From the NCBI GenBank assembly GCA_902602765.1, contig CACKSH010000006.1, positions 47,136 to 111,135 on the forward strand: DNA of 64,000 nucleotides, in the 5' to 3' direction. The notes beneath the pieces were generated by a model. The model did not search any database and had not been told where the DNA came from. It saw only the letters and a program-made list of their open reading frames with translations. Both the position numbers and the translations under genes were made by a program. Below are positions 9,788 through 18,036 of this stretch, one piece after another (position 1 is the stretch's first letter; each line of letters opens with the position of its first letter). Origin of the DNA: Paracoccaceae bacterium (GTDB lineage Bacteria > Pseudomonadota > Alphaproteobacteria > Rhodobacterales > Rhodobacteraceae).

Positions 9788-11386
9788 ATGACCTTAAATT
9801 TATCGATACCAGATCAGAATGATCTGAGACCCAGAATTACTGTTTGCGGTGTTGGCGGCGCCGGTGGCAATGCTGTCAATAATATGATTGAGAAAAGTTT
9901 GGACGGAGTTGATTTCGTCGTCGCAAATACAGATGCTCAGGCTCTTCAACAAAGCCGTGCAAATAGCAAAATACAGCTTGGTGTTAAAGTTACTGAGGGT
10001 TTAGGGGCTGGTGCTCGAGCTTCTGTGGGAGCGGCTGCTGCTGAAGAAAGTATTGAGCAGATTGTTGATCAGCTGGCTGGATCTCACATGTGCTTTATAA
10101 CGGCTGGAATGGGAGGAGGTACTGGTACAGGAGCAGCACCAATAATAGCTCAAGCCGCACGGGAGTTGGGCGTGTTAACCGTAGGGGTCGTGACAAAGCC
10201 GTTCCAATTTGAAGGTATTAAACGAATGCGCCAGGCTGAAGAGGGTGTCGAGGCGCTACAGAAAATGGTTGATACATTAATCATCATTCCAAACCAAAAT
10301 TTATTTAGAATAGCTACAGAAAAAACAACATTTACCGAAGCTTTTAGTATGGCAGATGACGTTTTATATCAGGGTGTCAAGGGCGTAACAGATTTAATGG
10401 TTCAACCGGGTTTGATCAATCTTGATTTTGCTGACGTTCGTGCAGTTATGGATGAGATGGGTAAAGCCATGATGGGAACTGGAGAAGCTGACGGTGAAGA
10501 CCGGGCAGTCCAGTCTGCCGAAAAAGCAATTGCAAATCCACTGCTTGATGAGATTAGTCTTCGAGGGGCAAATGGGGTGCTTATCAATATTACAGGTGGT
10601 TATGATTTAACTCTTTTTGAATTAGACGAAGCTGCAAATAGGATAAGAGAAGAAGTTGATCCTGAGGCAAACATAATCGTTGGATCAACGCTTGATCCTA
10701 ATTTAGAAGGGGTTATGCGAGTATCAGTCGTGGCAACAGGTATAGAAGCCAATACAAAATTCAACTCGGTATCTGATGGGGCTAGAGAAACACAATCTTA
10801 TCTGCCCCGGAGAGTTACATCGGCTGAAGAGAGTAAAGCTATAAGTAGCATGGCTGACAAGGTCTCTGCAGAAGCCAAGAGAGAGCATAACGAAAATTCA
10901 TCCTTACCATCAACTGAACCCGGTTTGTTCGAAACTCAAAATATGGAAGCTAAATCTGGATTTGATCCTGCTACGGCCGGTGAAGATAAACCCGATCAAC
11001 GAGCCGCTAATGGTTATGAAACATTAAGTGGTATAGGCAGCAGCGATAGAATGGGTACCGCTCAATCAAACCCACCTGGTACTCCGTCCAAAGAAACCCT
11101 TGAACGTCTTCGTGCCGCTGTATCGAAGTCTCCAAACAATCAAACTGAAAATTTTAGACCAATGGTTGCTACGAAGAGTCCAGAAATTAAGGATAAGCCA
11201 CGGTTTGGTATAGGTTCTTTAATTAATAGAATGGCGGGTACGGGTACGGCCGCACCAATACAAAATGAAACTCTAAGGTCTGATCAGGATAGTCAGCGAA
11301 ATAATTATAACGCGGAACATAATGATACCGATGCTAACAAGGAAAAGATAGAGGTTCCTGCTTTCTTGAGACGCCAAGCAAACTAA
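9788..11386 (+). CDS. ftsZ: Cell division GTPase FtsZ
   Basis: 532 residues, long because of the extended C-terminal linker typical of alphaproteobacteria. The tubulin-like GTPase forms the Z ring. The signature GGGTGTG is at 109-115, and the [11 protein letters not shown] catalytic T7-loop region sits near residue 215. After the globular core (to about residue 320) comes a long, low-complexity, polar linker rich in S, T, N and E. The conserved C-terminal peptide [11 protein letters not shown], which binds FtsA, ends the protein. A 174-base gap with a palindrome separates it from ftsA, suggesting separate control. Confidence 0.98.
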   Translation: MTLNLSIPDQNDLRPRITVCGVGGAGGNAVNNMIEKSLDGVDFVVANTDAQALQQSRANSKIQLGVKVTEGLGAGARASVGAAAAEESIEQIVDQLAGSHMCFITAGMGGGTGTGAAPIIAQAARELGVLTVGVVTKPFQFEGIKRMRQAEEGVEALQKMVDTLIIIPNQNLFRIATEKTTFTEAFSMADDVLYQGVKGVTDLMVQPGLINLDFADVRAVMDEMGKAMMGTGEADGEDRAVQSAEKAIANPLLDEISLRGANGVLINITGGYDLTLFELDEAANRIREEVDPEANIIVGSTLDPNLEGVMRVSVVATGIEANTKFNSVSDGARETQSYLPRRVTSAEESKAISSMADKVSAEAKREHNENSSLPSTEPGLFETQNMEAKSGFDPATAGEDKPDQRAANGYETLSGIGSSDRMGTAQSNPPGTPSKETLERLRAAVSKSPNNQTENFRPMVATKSPEIKDKPRFGIGSLINRMAGTGTAAPIQNETLRSDQDSQRNNYNAEHNDTDANKEKIEVPAFLRRQAN

Positions 11387-11443
11387 ATATTTTATTTCTT
11401 AACGCAAAGTAGATGTCAAAGATGTAGAGACTTGATAAAGTTG

Positions 11444-11466
11444 CTTTGTAACAATTAGTTACAAAG
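11444..11466. promoter_or_regulatory. Perfect inverted repeat between ftsZ and lpxC
   Basis: CTTTGTAAC and GTTACAAAG form a perfect 9-base inverted repeat around a 5-base AATTA spacer, in the 145-base gap after ftsZ. It is AT-rich and is followed by TTTGAATTG rather than a clean T-run. It could be a weak terminator, an mRNA hairpin or an operator for lpxC. The sequence alone does not separate these. Confidence 0.4.
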
Positions 11467-11531
11467 TTTGAATTGTCTACTGGCTCATTGCAATATAAGA
11501 TGATGTTTGAGGTTATTCCAAAGGCTGTATT

Positions 11532-12452
11532 TTGCAAACTACGCTTGAAAGTTCAATAATATTTTCTGGGGTAGGCTTGCATTCAGGAAAGTCCGTAAGT
11601 CTCTCCATTAAACCGGCTTCCGAAAATCATGGCATTTTATTTAACCGTAAAGATATTGAAATTGGAAATCCTATTGTCCGCGCACGGTGGGATTATGTTT
11701 CGAAAACCAAACTCTGTACCAGGGTAACGAATGAAGATGGAACTGCAATTTCTACTATAGAACACCTTATGGCGGCACTTGCCGGTTGTGGAGTGTCAAA
11801 CGCATTGATTGAGATCGATAGTGAAGAAGTTCCGATTTTAGATGGAAGCGCGGCTCCTTTCGTTAAAGGAATATTAGAGACGGGTCTGAAAATCATAAGC
11901 TCCTCGTCGAGGATTATAAAGATTACCCGCCCTGTCATGTTTGAAAACCAGTTTGGATGGGCGAGATTAAGTCCATTTAAGCGTCCAGAAATGGAGTATT
12001 TTATTGAGTTCGATGATCTTGTAATTGGTAAACAAAGTAAAATACTAAATATGTCTAATGGGTCATTTGTAAAAGAGCTTTGTAGCAGTCGGACTTTTTG
12101 CAGTAATAAAGATGTTGAGACTATGCGAAGGAATGGTCTGGCCTTGGGCGGAAATTATTCTAACGCACTTGTTGTCGATGGTGATAAAGTTTTATCGCCC
12201 GGGGGGATGCGTTATCAAGATGAGGCAGTACGTCATAAAATGCTCGATGCATTTGGTGATTTAGCTCTTGCGGGTGCTCCAATTTTGGGTAAATACGAAG
12301 GCCATAAGGCTGGACACTTTATTACTAATTCACTTCTGCGTAAGTTGTTTTCAAAACCAGATTGTTACGTTGTAGAAAATTGTTGTGAAGATGTATTCAA
12401 CCTTCTACCCGGTTCGGGTGTCAATTTGGACGAGTTTACAGCAGTAGCTTGA
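11532..12452 (+). CDS. lpxC: UDP-3-O-acyl-N-acetylglucosamine deacetylase
   Basis: 306 residues. LpxC is the zinc deacetylase that commits UDP-acyl-GlcNAc to lipid A synthesis, so this organism makes lipopolysaccharide. Zinc-binding motifs are visible: STIEHLMAAL (first histidine) and RHKMLDAFGDLAL (second histidine and aspartate). VGLHSGK near the N-terminus is typical. The start is TTG at 11532, with AAGG at 11521-11524. No ATG fits the family N-terminus. Position after ftsZ is the common dcw ending. Confidence 0.95.
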   Translation: MQTTLESSIIFSGVGLHSGKSVSLSIKPASENHGILFNRKDIEIGNPIVRARWDYVSKTKLCTRVTNEDGTAISTIEHLMAALAGCGVSNALIEIDSEEVPILDGSAAPFVKGILETGLKIISSSSRIIKITRPVMFENQFGWARLSPFKRPEMEYFIEFDDLVIGKQSKILNMSNGSFVKELCSSRTFCSNKDVETMRRNGLALGGNYSNALVVDGDKVLSPGGMRYQDEAVRHKMLDAFGDLALAGAPILGKYEGHKAGHFITNSLLRKLFSKPDCYVVENCCEDVFNLLPGSGVNLDEFTAVA

Positions 12453-12637
12453 CTAATATAACTCCCAATAATGTTATTTTATTGCTCATAATTGAGCTAT
12501 TTAAATATTGGAAAATCAATTATCTGTAGAAACTTTTGGATAATCTTATTATACACCAAGCACTTTACGATAGATTAAAAATTGTTGCATCATTATCTGT
12601 TACTACAGCGCTTCTCACCCCATTGGAGTAGGGATTT

Positions 12638-13435
12638 GTGAAAACTATAATTATTATACCTGCCCGTTATGCGTCTAGCAGATATCTTGGTAAGCCTTTA
12701 GTAGATCTCAATTTGCCTAATGGGGAAAAAAAGTCGTTAATTGAATTAACCTGGCGAACCGCAGGAAAAGTTAAAAATATTCATGATATTTTCATTGCAA
12801 CTGATGATACCAGAATTGCTTCTTCTGCGAGAGCGTTTGGTGCTAAAGTCATAATGACATCTTCGCAATGTAGGAATGGCACTGAGAGATGTGCGGAGGC
12901 TGTTGATAATGCGAAGTTAGATGCTGATCTGATAATCAACTTTCAAGGAGATGCTCCGCTAACACCACCTTGGTTTGTTGAAAGTCTCATTCAAGCAATG
13001 GAGAAAGATGATAAACTTAGTATGGCAACGCCAGTTGTAAGGCTTGATCGTTTAACATATGGCCATTTCCTGGAAGACAGAAAAAAGGGTTTAGTTGGTG
13101 GTACAACGTCAGTATTTGGAGTTGATAATTATGCTCTTTATTTTTCAAAGGAAGTTATTCCCTTTGTGGATATTGAAAAACTAAGTATTGACGCCGATAT
13201 ACCTGTATTTCATCATGTGGGAGTTTATGCATATCGACCAAATGCTCTGAGTTCTTACGTGGAGTGGCCCATTGGGAAATTGGAGAAACTTGAAGGACTA
13301 GAACAGCTAAGATTTCTTGAAAACAACCAACTAGTAAAATGTGTAGTGGTATCTGCGCGCGGTAGAGTTTTTTGGGAACTGAATAATCCAGACGATGTGG
13401 AGAGAATTGAAAAGGTAATTGGCGATGCACTTTAG
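12638..13435 (+). CDS. kdsB: CMP-Kdo synthetase-like cytidylyltransferase
   Basis: 265 residues of the CMP-Kdo synthetase family, which activates Kdo-type sugars with CTP for lipopolysaccharide or capsule. IIPARYASSRYLGKPL near the N-terminus is the nucleotide-binding signature. GTERCAEA and QGDAPLTPPWF follow. The latter departs from the usual QGDEP (Glu to Ala). The segment usually reading near VKVVL is replaced by VGGTTSVFGV, and the C-terminal VPGTGVDTPED region reads ARGRVFWELNNPDD. The start is GTG with GGAGTAGGGA upstream. The substrate may be Kdo or a related acidic sugar. The symbol is given for the family, not as proof of substrate. Confidence 0.75.
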   Translation: MKTIIIIPARYASSRYLGKPLVDLNLPNGEKKSLIELTWRTAGKVKNIHDIFIATDDTRIASSARAFGAKVIMTSSQCRNGTERCAEAVDNAKLDADLIINFQGDAPLTPPWFVESLIQAMEKDDKLSMATPVVRLDRLTYGHFLEDRKKGLVGGTTSVFGVDNYALYFSKEVIPFVDIEKLSIDADIPVFHHVGVYAYRPNALSSYVEWPIGKLEKLEGLEQLRFLENNQLVKCVVVSARGRVFWELNNPDDVERIEKVIGDAL

Positions 13436-13492
13436 ATATAATTTCTGGCTGATGATGAAAGTATTGCAGTAAATAAATTTTGAATTAAGACC

Positions 13493-14281
13493 GTGAGTGG
13501 ATTTATGTTGTTTGGTGATAAGGGATACATAGAATTTAAATATGAGGAGCAGATAGCTAAATGGGCAGAGTTTGCAGAAAAAAAAGGAAATGAGATCCTT
13601 GCAAATCCAAATCAATTAGCAAAATGGCTTCAGTGTGAGGGTACCTGGTTCGTTGGAGTTGATGTTCTTCCAAATGACTCAAAGGGGAATTTTGAAGAAG
13701 TTAAATTTCCAGATACTTTCAGTAGTTTAATGGAAAATATTAATTTAAAATCATATCATAAGGGTCAACTGTCAGTTATTTTTCCTGGTTATCCGAAGCC
13801 GCGCGCAGGGGATAGTGAGGCAGCTTTTGAATATAGATTGAAAAGAGACGCTGCTCACGTAGATGGGCTTTTGCCAATTGGTACAAAAAAAAGGCGGTAC
13901 CTTATTGAGGCTCATGGAATTATTTTGGGTATTCCATTAAACAATACTCACTCTGGTGCAAGCCCGATAGTTGTTTGGGAAGGATCACATTTAATTATGA
14001 AGAAAGAATTTTCTAACTTATTGTCAAAAGTTCCACCATCAAGTTGGAAAGATATTGACCTAACGGATACATACAAAAAAGCTCGACAAAATTGTTTCGA
14101 AAATTGTAAGCGTAAAGTTATTGAAAGTCCCGTAGGCACAGGATATGCGTTACATCCTTTACTACTACATGGAATGGCCCCGTGGGTTTCTCCATCAAAA
14201 GGAGTGGAAAGTTCAAATAGGCAAGTCGCTTATTTCCGGCCGTTGCTAAATAATGTACAAGATTGGCTTTCTATTATTTAA
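13493..14281 (+). CDS. Putative Fe(II)/2-oxoglutarate oxygenase (PhyH-like)
   Basis: 262 residues from GTG 13493, or 258 from ATG 13505. I do not recognise a named homolog. The layout fits a double-stranded beta-helix oxygenase: His122-Val-Asp124 forms an HxD pair, LLLHG with His226 gives a distal histidine, and Arg243 or Arg249 could bind 2-oxoglutarate. The segment ASPIVVWEGSH resembles the core of phytanoyl-CoA dioxygenase-like proteins. It follows the Kdo-type cytidylyltransferase by 57 bases, which suggests a role in modifying a surface sugar, but this is inference. Its 3' end overlaps the convergent DUF1289 gene by four bases. Confidence 0.55.
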   Translation: MSGFMLFGDKGYIEFKYEEQIAKWAEFAEKKGNEILANPNQLAKWLQCEGTWFVGVDVLPNDSKGNFEEVKFPDTFSSLMENINLKSYHKGQLSVIFPGYPKPRAGDSEAAFEYRLKRDAAHVDGLLPIGTKKRRYLIEAHGIILGIPLNNTHSGASPIVVWEGSHLIMKKEFSNLLSKVPPSSWKDIDLTDTYKKARQNCFENCKRKVIESPVGTGYALHPLLLHGMAPWVSPSKGVESSNRQVAYFRPLLNNVQDWLSII

Positions 14282-14508
14282 TCTCCTAAGCGCGTTGCTC
14301 TTCCGCCACGTCTGACCCTTAGTTTGGAGGATCTGTTGGGGAGTTCTTTTATTATTCCCTTTCTTTCTGTTTCACTCATCTTTGACCAACTTGAAATTTC
14401 ATCAATGGTTCGAAAACATCCAGTACATATGTTCGCCTGTGGATGGACAATGCAAATATTTACGCATGGAGAGTCTACCTCGTTTCGTTTCCAAATATCT
14501 TCACTCAT
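14278..14508 (-). CDS. DUF1289 family small cysteine protein
   Basis: 76 residues. The N-terminal half holds four cysteines in the DUF1289 pattern (PCVNICIVHPQANICTGCFRT), then the typical EISSWSKMSETER helix. The cysteines suggest a metal site, but the function of the family is not established. A basic C-terminal tail follows. It sits 11 bases after ruvX on the same strand and is probably the last gene of the ccmI-ruvX-DUF1289 unit. Confidence 0.85.
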   Translation of the reverse strand: MSEDIWKRNEVDSPCVNICIVHPQANICTGCFRTIDEISSWSKMSETERKGIIKELPNRSSKLRVRRGGRATRLGD

Positions 14509-14519
14509 TGTGTGACTTA

Positions 14520-14993
14520 TTATCCTGTTTTATCATGGGATATTCTATCTAACGCTCCCTGGAGAATATAAGATGCTGCCACATGATCAATTACTTCGCT
14601 GCGGCGTTTTCTATTTATATCCGCCTCTAGCAGTGCTTTCTCTGCGGCCACAGTTGATAACCTTTCGTCCCAGAATGCTATTGGAAAATCTTTTAATCTA
14701 ATTATGTTTCTCGCAAAAGCTCGTGTTGATTGACATCGTGGTCCCTCAGACCCGTCCATATTTTTGGGGAGTCCAAGAATAATTCCCGATATCTCTCGCT
14801 CTGTTATGAGATGAAACAAGATTTTGACCTCATCACTAAACTTTGTTCGTTTAATTGTTTTCAGTGGAGTGGCAACGGCTCTCAGGCCATCTGAAATAGC
14901 AACTCCAATTGTTTTGCTGCCTAAATCCAAACCCATTAAAGCTGAATTTTTAGATAATGAGTCAGAAAATTGTAAAATATTTTCATAAATCAT
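14520..14993 (-). CDS. ruvX: Putative Holliday junction resolvase / pre-16S rRNA nuclease YqgF
   Basis: 157 residues with an RNase H-like fold. Motifs in order are MGLDLGSKTIGVAISD, GLPKNMDGSEGP, WDERLSTVAAE and DHVAASYILQ, which supply the acidic catalytic residues. The E. coli homolog matures the 5' end of 16S rRNA. An open frame extends upstream to 15140, but that part is the ccmI sequence in another frame. The ATG at 14993 shares its A with the ccmI stop (TAATG) and gives the normal length, so it is preferred. Confidence 0.92.
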   Translation of the reverse strand: MIYENILQFSDSLSKNSALMGLDLGSKTIGVAISDGLRAVATPLKTIKRTKFSDEVKILFHLITEREISGIILGLPKNMDGSEGPRCQSTRAFARNIIRLKDFPIAFWDERLSTVAAEKALLEADINRKRRSEVIDHVAASYILQGALDRISHDKTG

Positions 14994-16207
14994 TATTTCA
15001 GGCCTATATTTTGGGCAGCGGTATTCAATATTTCCAGAGAAGAGGGGCTTTCTGTAAAAATATTTTTTGCCTGATTCCATGCTGACCTGGCACTTTGAAA
15101 CTCGCCAAGAACGCCTAAGGCATTTATTAATCTTGCCCACTCGTTAGGGCTTCCTCCGTCGGTTGACAGCCTCTCCGACAATCTGGAAACCATGCCTCTA
15201 ATCATCTCCTGTCTTTCCTCGTTGCTCATCTGCGATGCATTATCAACGTCTTCCGCGGTTGGTCCGGGAGTTAGCTCTATAGAAGGTAATTCAAATTTTG
15301 TATCACCTGCTAAGACTGCTAGCCTTTCAATATCATCCCTAATTAATGGTATCCACGGGGCGTCCAACTTATCAATTTTAAGTAGTTGCTTCCAAAGACG
15401 AAGTGCTAAATCTGGACGGTCATTTTGTGCTAACATCAGACCTATATAGTACTTTGCACCACCGTTCTGGGGATTTATTCTTAGTGCTGTTCTCAATGCT
15501 TTTTCGGCCTCAGGGGAAACAATGCCATCAACTTGATTTATCAATAAATCTGCGTAGTTAAAAAAATCTAAATCCGACGCACTATCCCCTAATACTTGTA
15601 GGAATTGTTGTTGAGCTTTAACGGCTTCATCAATATTTCCAATCTTGGCTTCTATACCAGCGAGTAATTTTAGGCCTTCTAGATCAGTTGGGCGCTCGGC
15701 AACCTTTTGCCTCAGCTTTTTCACTAACTCTCCATAGTCTCCTTCTGGAGTTTTGAAGTTTTGGTGGTTGCCTCTATCTTGTAATAGCTTTCCTTGAGTA
15801 GCCCGTCCTTTTAGTAGTTCATTTGCATTTTTTATTCTTTGGCTCTGAGATATGTTTTCATATCCGGGGGCACCAAATTCTTGATAAATGAATGAGCCCC
15901 CTGCGACTAAAATAAGGAGAAAAATTGTACTTAAAATAAGGCCTGATACTTTTGTTTCTTTTTTAAATGCAAATTTTTTTCTTTTATCTAATTCTAGAAT
16001 GCGTCTGCTAACCTCAGCCTTTATTCTTTCAGCTTCATCAATAGCAATTATTCCTCTAGACAGCTCTTTGTCGATATTTACAAGTTGATCCTTGTAAACT
16101 TCTAAATCTGAGTTGGGAACGATATCAGGGGCTTCCTGCGTTATGGTACGATAAAAAAATATCGAAATTAGCGCGCAAATTAAAAAGGTTATTACCCAAA
16201 AAATCAT
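14993..16207 (-). CDS. ccmI: Cytochrome c-type biogenesis protein CcmI
   Basis: 404 residues. Two membrane helices (about residues 1-20 and 88-110) frame a coiled-coil-like segment, followed by a periplasmic TPR domain (about 170-300) and a C-terminal region. This is the CcmI/CycH layout. CcmI presents apocytochrome c to the CcmF/H haem-ligation complex. It sits 25 kb away from ccmABCDG (41332-44038), so the system I genes are split. It is the first gene of a leftward unit with ruvX, whose start overlaps its stop by one base. Confidence 0.88.
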   Translation of the reverse strand: MIFWVITFLICALISIFFYRTITQEAPDIVPNSDLEVYKDQLVNIDKELSRGIIAIDEAERIKAEVSRRILELDKRKKFAFKKETKVSGLILSTIFLLILVAGGSFIYQEFGAPGYENISQSQRIKNANELLKGRATQGKLLQDRGNHQNFKTPEGDYGELVKKLRQKVAERPTDLEGLKLLAGIEAKIGNIDEAVKAQQQFLQVLGDSASDLDFFNYADLLINQVDGIVSPEAEKALRTALRINPQNGGAKYYIGLMLAQNDRPDLALRLWKQLLKIDKLDAPWIPLIRDDIERLAVLAGDTKFELPSIELTPGPTAEDVDNASQMSNEERQEMIRGMVSRLSERLSTDGGSPNEWARLINALGVLGEFQSARSAWNQAKNIFTESPSSLEILNTAAQNIGLK

Positions 16208-16386
16208 ATAACTGGCTCATAAGTTCTAATCTTTGAATATGTACCCTCTGCTGATTTATTTAAAAAGCACAAAATTATATATTGATGATTAAATGGCGCA
16301 AAATTGGTTTAACGTGACGCTCTGAAACGAAGCTTGCTATTTCTTTTATCGCATCTTTTTATAATTGAGGAAATGGATTCGTTTTA

Positions 16387-17634
16387 ATGAAAAAGTATTC
16401 AGCTTTTGCGGTTGCCCGTGAGGCATTACGAGATCATATCGGTTGGGAAAGGGCTTGGCAGTCGCCAGAGCCACGCAGCAAATATGACGTAATTATAATT
16501 GGCGCAGGCGGGCATGGCCTTGCCACAGCATACTACCTCGGTAAAAACTACGGCATCAAAAATGTTGCTATTTTGGAAAAAGGTTGGCTTGGAGGTGGAA
16601 ATACTGGTCGTAACACAACTATAATTAGATCTAATTACCTCCAAGATCCTTCTGCTGCGATATATGAAAAAGCGCGATCGCTTTATGAAAATTTAAGCCA
16701 GGACTTAAATTATAACATCATGTTCAGCCCCAGAGGTGTCATGATGTTAGCTCAGACCCAGCATGAAATAAGAGGTTATAAGCGAACTGCCCACGCAAAC
16801 GCTTTACAGGGAGTTTCAACAGAGTTTATCAGTCCCCAAAAGGTAAAGAAGCTTTGCCCAATAATTAATATTGAAGGACCTAGGTATCCAGTTTTGGGAG
16901 CGCTTTGGCAGCCGAGAGGAGGAACGGCTAGACATGATGCGGTTGCCTGGGGTTACGCCCGAGCCTGTTCTGATATGGGAATGCACATAATACAACAGTG
17001 TGAAGTAACCGGTGTCAATACTATGAATGGTAAAGCGGTTGGAGTTGAGACAACTAAGGGTACAATTGTATGCGAGAAAATTGGCATTGTGGTTGCTGGA
17101 CATTCTGGTGTTTTAGCTGACATGGCTGGATTTCGTTTGCCAATAGAGTCAGTTGCCTTACAGGCATTAGTATCTGAACCTATAAAGCCGTGCATGGATG
17201 TTGTTGTAATGGCAAATACTGTTCATGGATATATGAGCCAATCTGATAAAGGTGAAATGGTTATTGGCGGTGGTGCCGATGGATATAATAATTATTCTCA
17301 AAGAGGCTCTTTTCATCATGTTGAGGAAACAGTTAGAGCGCTGGTTGAAACCTTCCCAATTATCTCAAGGCTGAAGATGTTACGGTGGTGGGGTGGAATT
17401 GTTGACATGACAGGTGATAGATCACCGATTATCTCAAAAACGCCGGTAAAAAATATATTTATGAATTGTGGTTGGGGAACTGGAGGGTTCAAAGCAATAC
17501 CTGGATCAGGTTGGGCGATGGCTGAACTGATTGCAAAGGGCGAACCTGGCCCATTAGCTGAAGATTTTAGAGTTACTCGCTTTCGCGAGGGTCAATTTAT
17601 TGATGAAAGTGTAGCAGCGGGTGTTGCTCATTAA
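16387..17634 (+). CDS. soxB: Sarcosine oxidase beta subunit
   Basis: 415 residues. The beta subunit binds FAD and covalent FMN and oxidises the methyl group of sarcosine. The dinucleotide motif IIGAGGHGLATAYYLGK is near residue 37, followed by GRNTTIIRSNYL and a C-terminal NCGWGTGGFKAIPGSG loop. First gene of soxB-D-A-G. The nearest strong ribosome site (GAGG 16367-16370) is 16 bases from the ATG. A four-codon mini-ORF (ATG 16373 to TAA 16387) lies between and its stop overlaps the soxB ATG as TAATG. Start by family fit, not by spacing. Confidence 0.95.
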   Translation: MKKYSAFAVAREALRDHIGWERAWQSPEPRSKYDVIIIGAGGHGLATAYYLGKNYGIKNVAILEKGWLGGGNTGRNTTIIRSNYLQDPSAAIYEKARSLYENLSQDLNYNIMFSPRGVMMLAQTQHEIRGYKRTAHANALQGVSTEFISPQKVKKLCPIINIEGPRYPVLGALWQPRGGTARHDAVAWGYARACSDMGMHIIQQCEVTGVNTMNGKAVGVETTKGTIVCEKIGIVVAGHSGVLADMAGFRLPIESVALQALVSEPIKPCMDVVVMANTVHGYMSQSDKGEMVIGGGADGYNNYSQRGSFHHVEETVRALVETFPIISRLKMLRWWGGIVDMTGDRSPIISKTPVKNIFMNCGWGTGGFKAIPGSGWAMAELIAKGEPGPLAEDFRVTRFREGQFIDESVAAGVAH

Positions 17635-17645
17635 AGAGGATAAAT

Positions 17646-17975
17646 ATGCTAATTTTTGAGTGTCCATACTGTGGAGTTCTTACTGATGAGACCGACTTAG
17701 CGGCTGGTGGTGAAGCACATTTAAAACGATTTGGTCCAGGTTCCAGCGATGACGAATTTGAGAGTTACTTGTTTAATCGGGAAAATCCAAAAGGTATTCA
17801 TTTCGAACGTTGGAGACATGTAAATGGCTGTGGTAAGTGGTTTAATGTGGCCCGATGTACGGTGTCTATGGAGGTTTTTGGAACATACCCTGCGCAGACA
17901 TTAGAACCACCAGCGGAAATTAAAGATAAGATTTCTGAGAAAAAGCCTGGTTGGAAATGGAAAGAATTTTCATGA
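17646..17975 (+). CDS. soxD: Sarcosine oxidase delta subunit
   Basis: 109 residues. The delta subunit is a small zinc protein of the heterotetrameric oxidase. Cys6, Cys9, His58 and Cys62 match the zinc ligands known from bacterial tetrameric sarcosine oxidases to within one residue. It starts 11 bases after soxB with an AAAGAGG site. The next gene, soxA, follows 61 bases later. Confidence 0.94.
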   Translation: MLIFECPYCGVLTDETDLAAGGEAHLKRFGPGSSDDEFESYLFNRENPKGIHFERWRHVNGCGKWFNVARCTVSMEVFGTYPAQTLEPPAEIKDKISEKKPGWKWKEFS

Positions 17976-18036
17976 TTAATCTTGGAGCTAAAAAAGAAAA
18001 AGCCAATTTGTTTCCTAAGTTCGCAGGAGTTTGGTC

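Noticed and set aside
14994..15140. Upstream extension of ruvX
   Set aside because: It lies in the ccmI coding region, and the shorter start gives the normal family length with a TAATG overlap.
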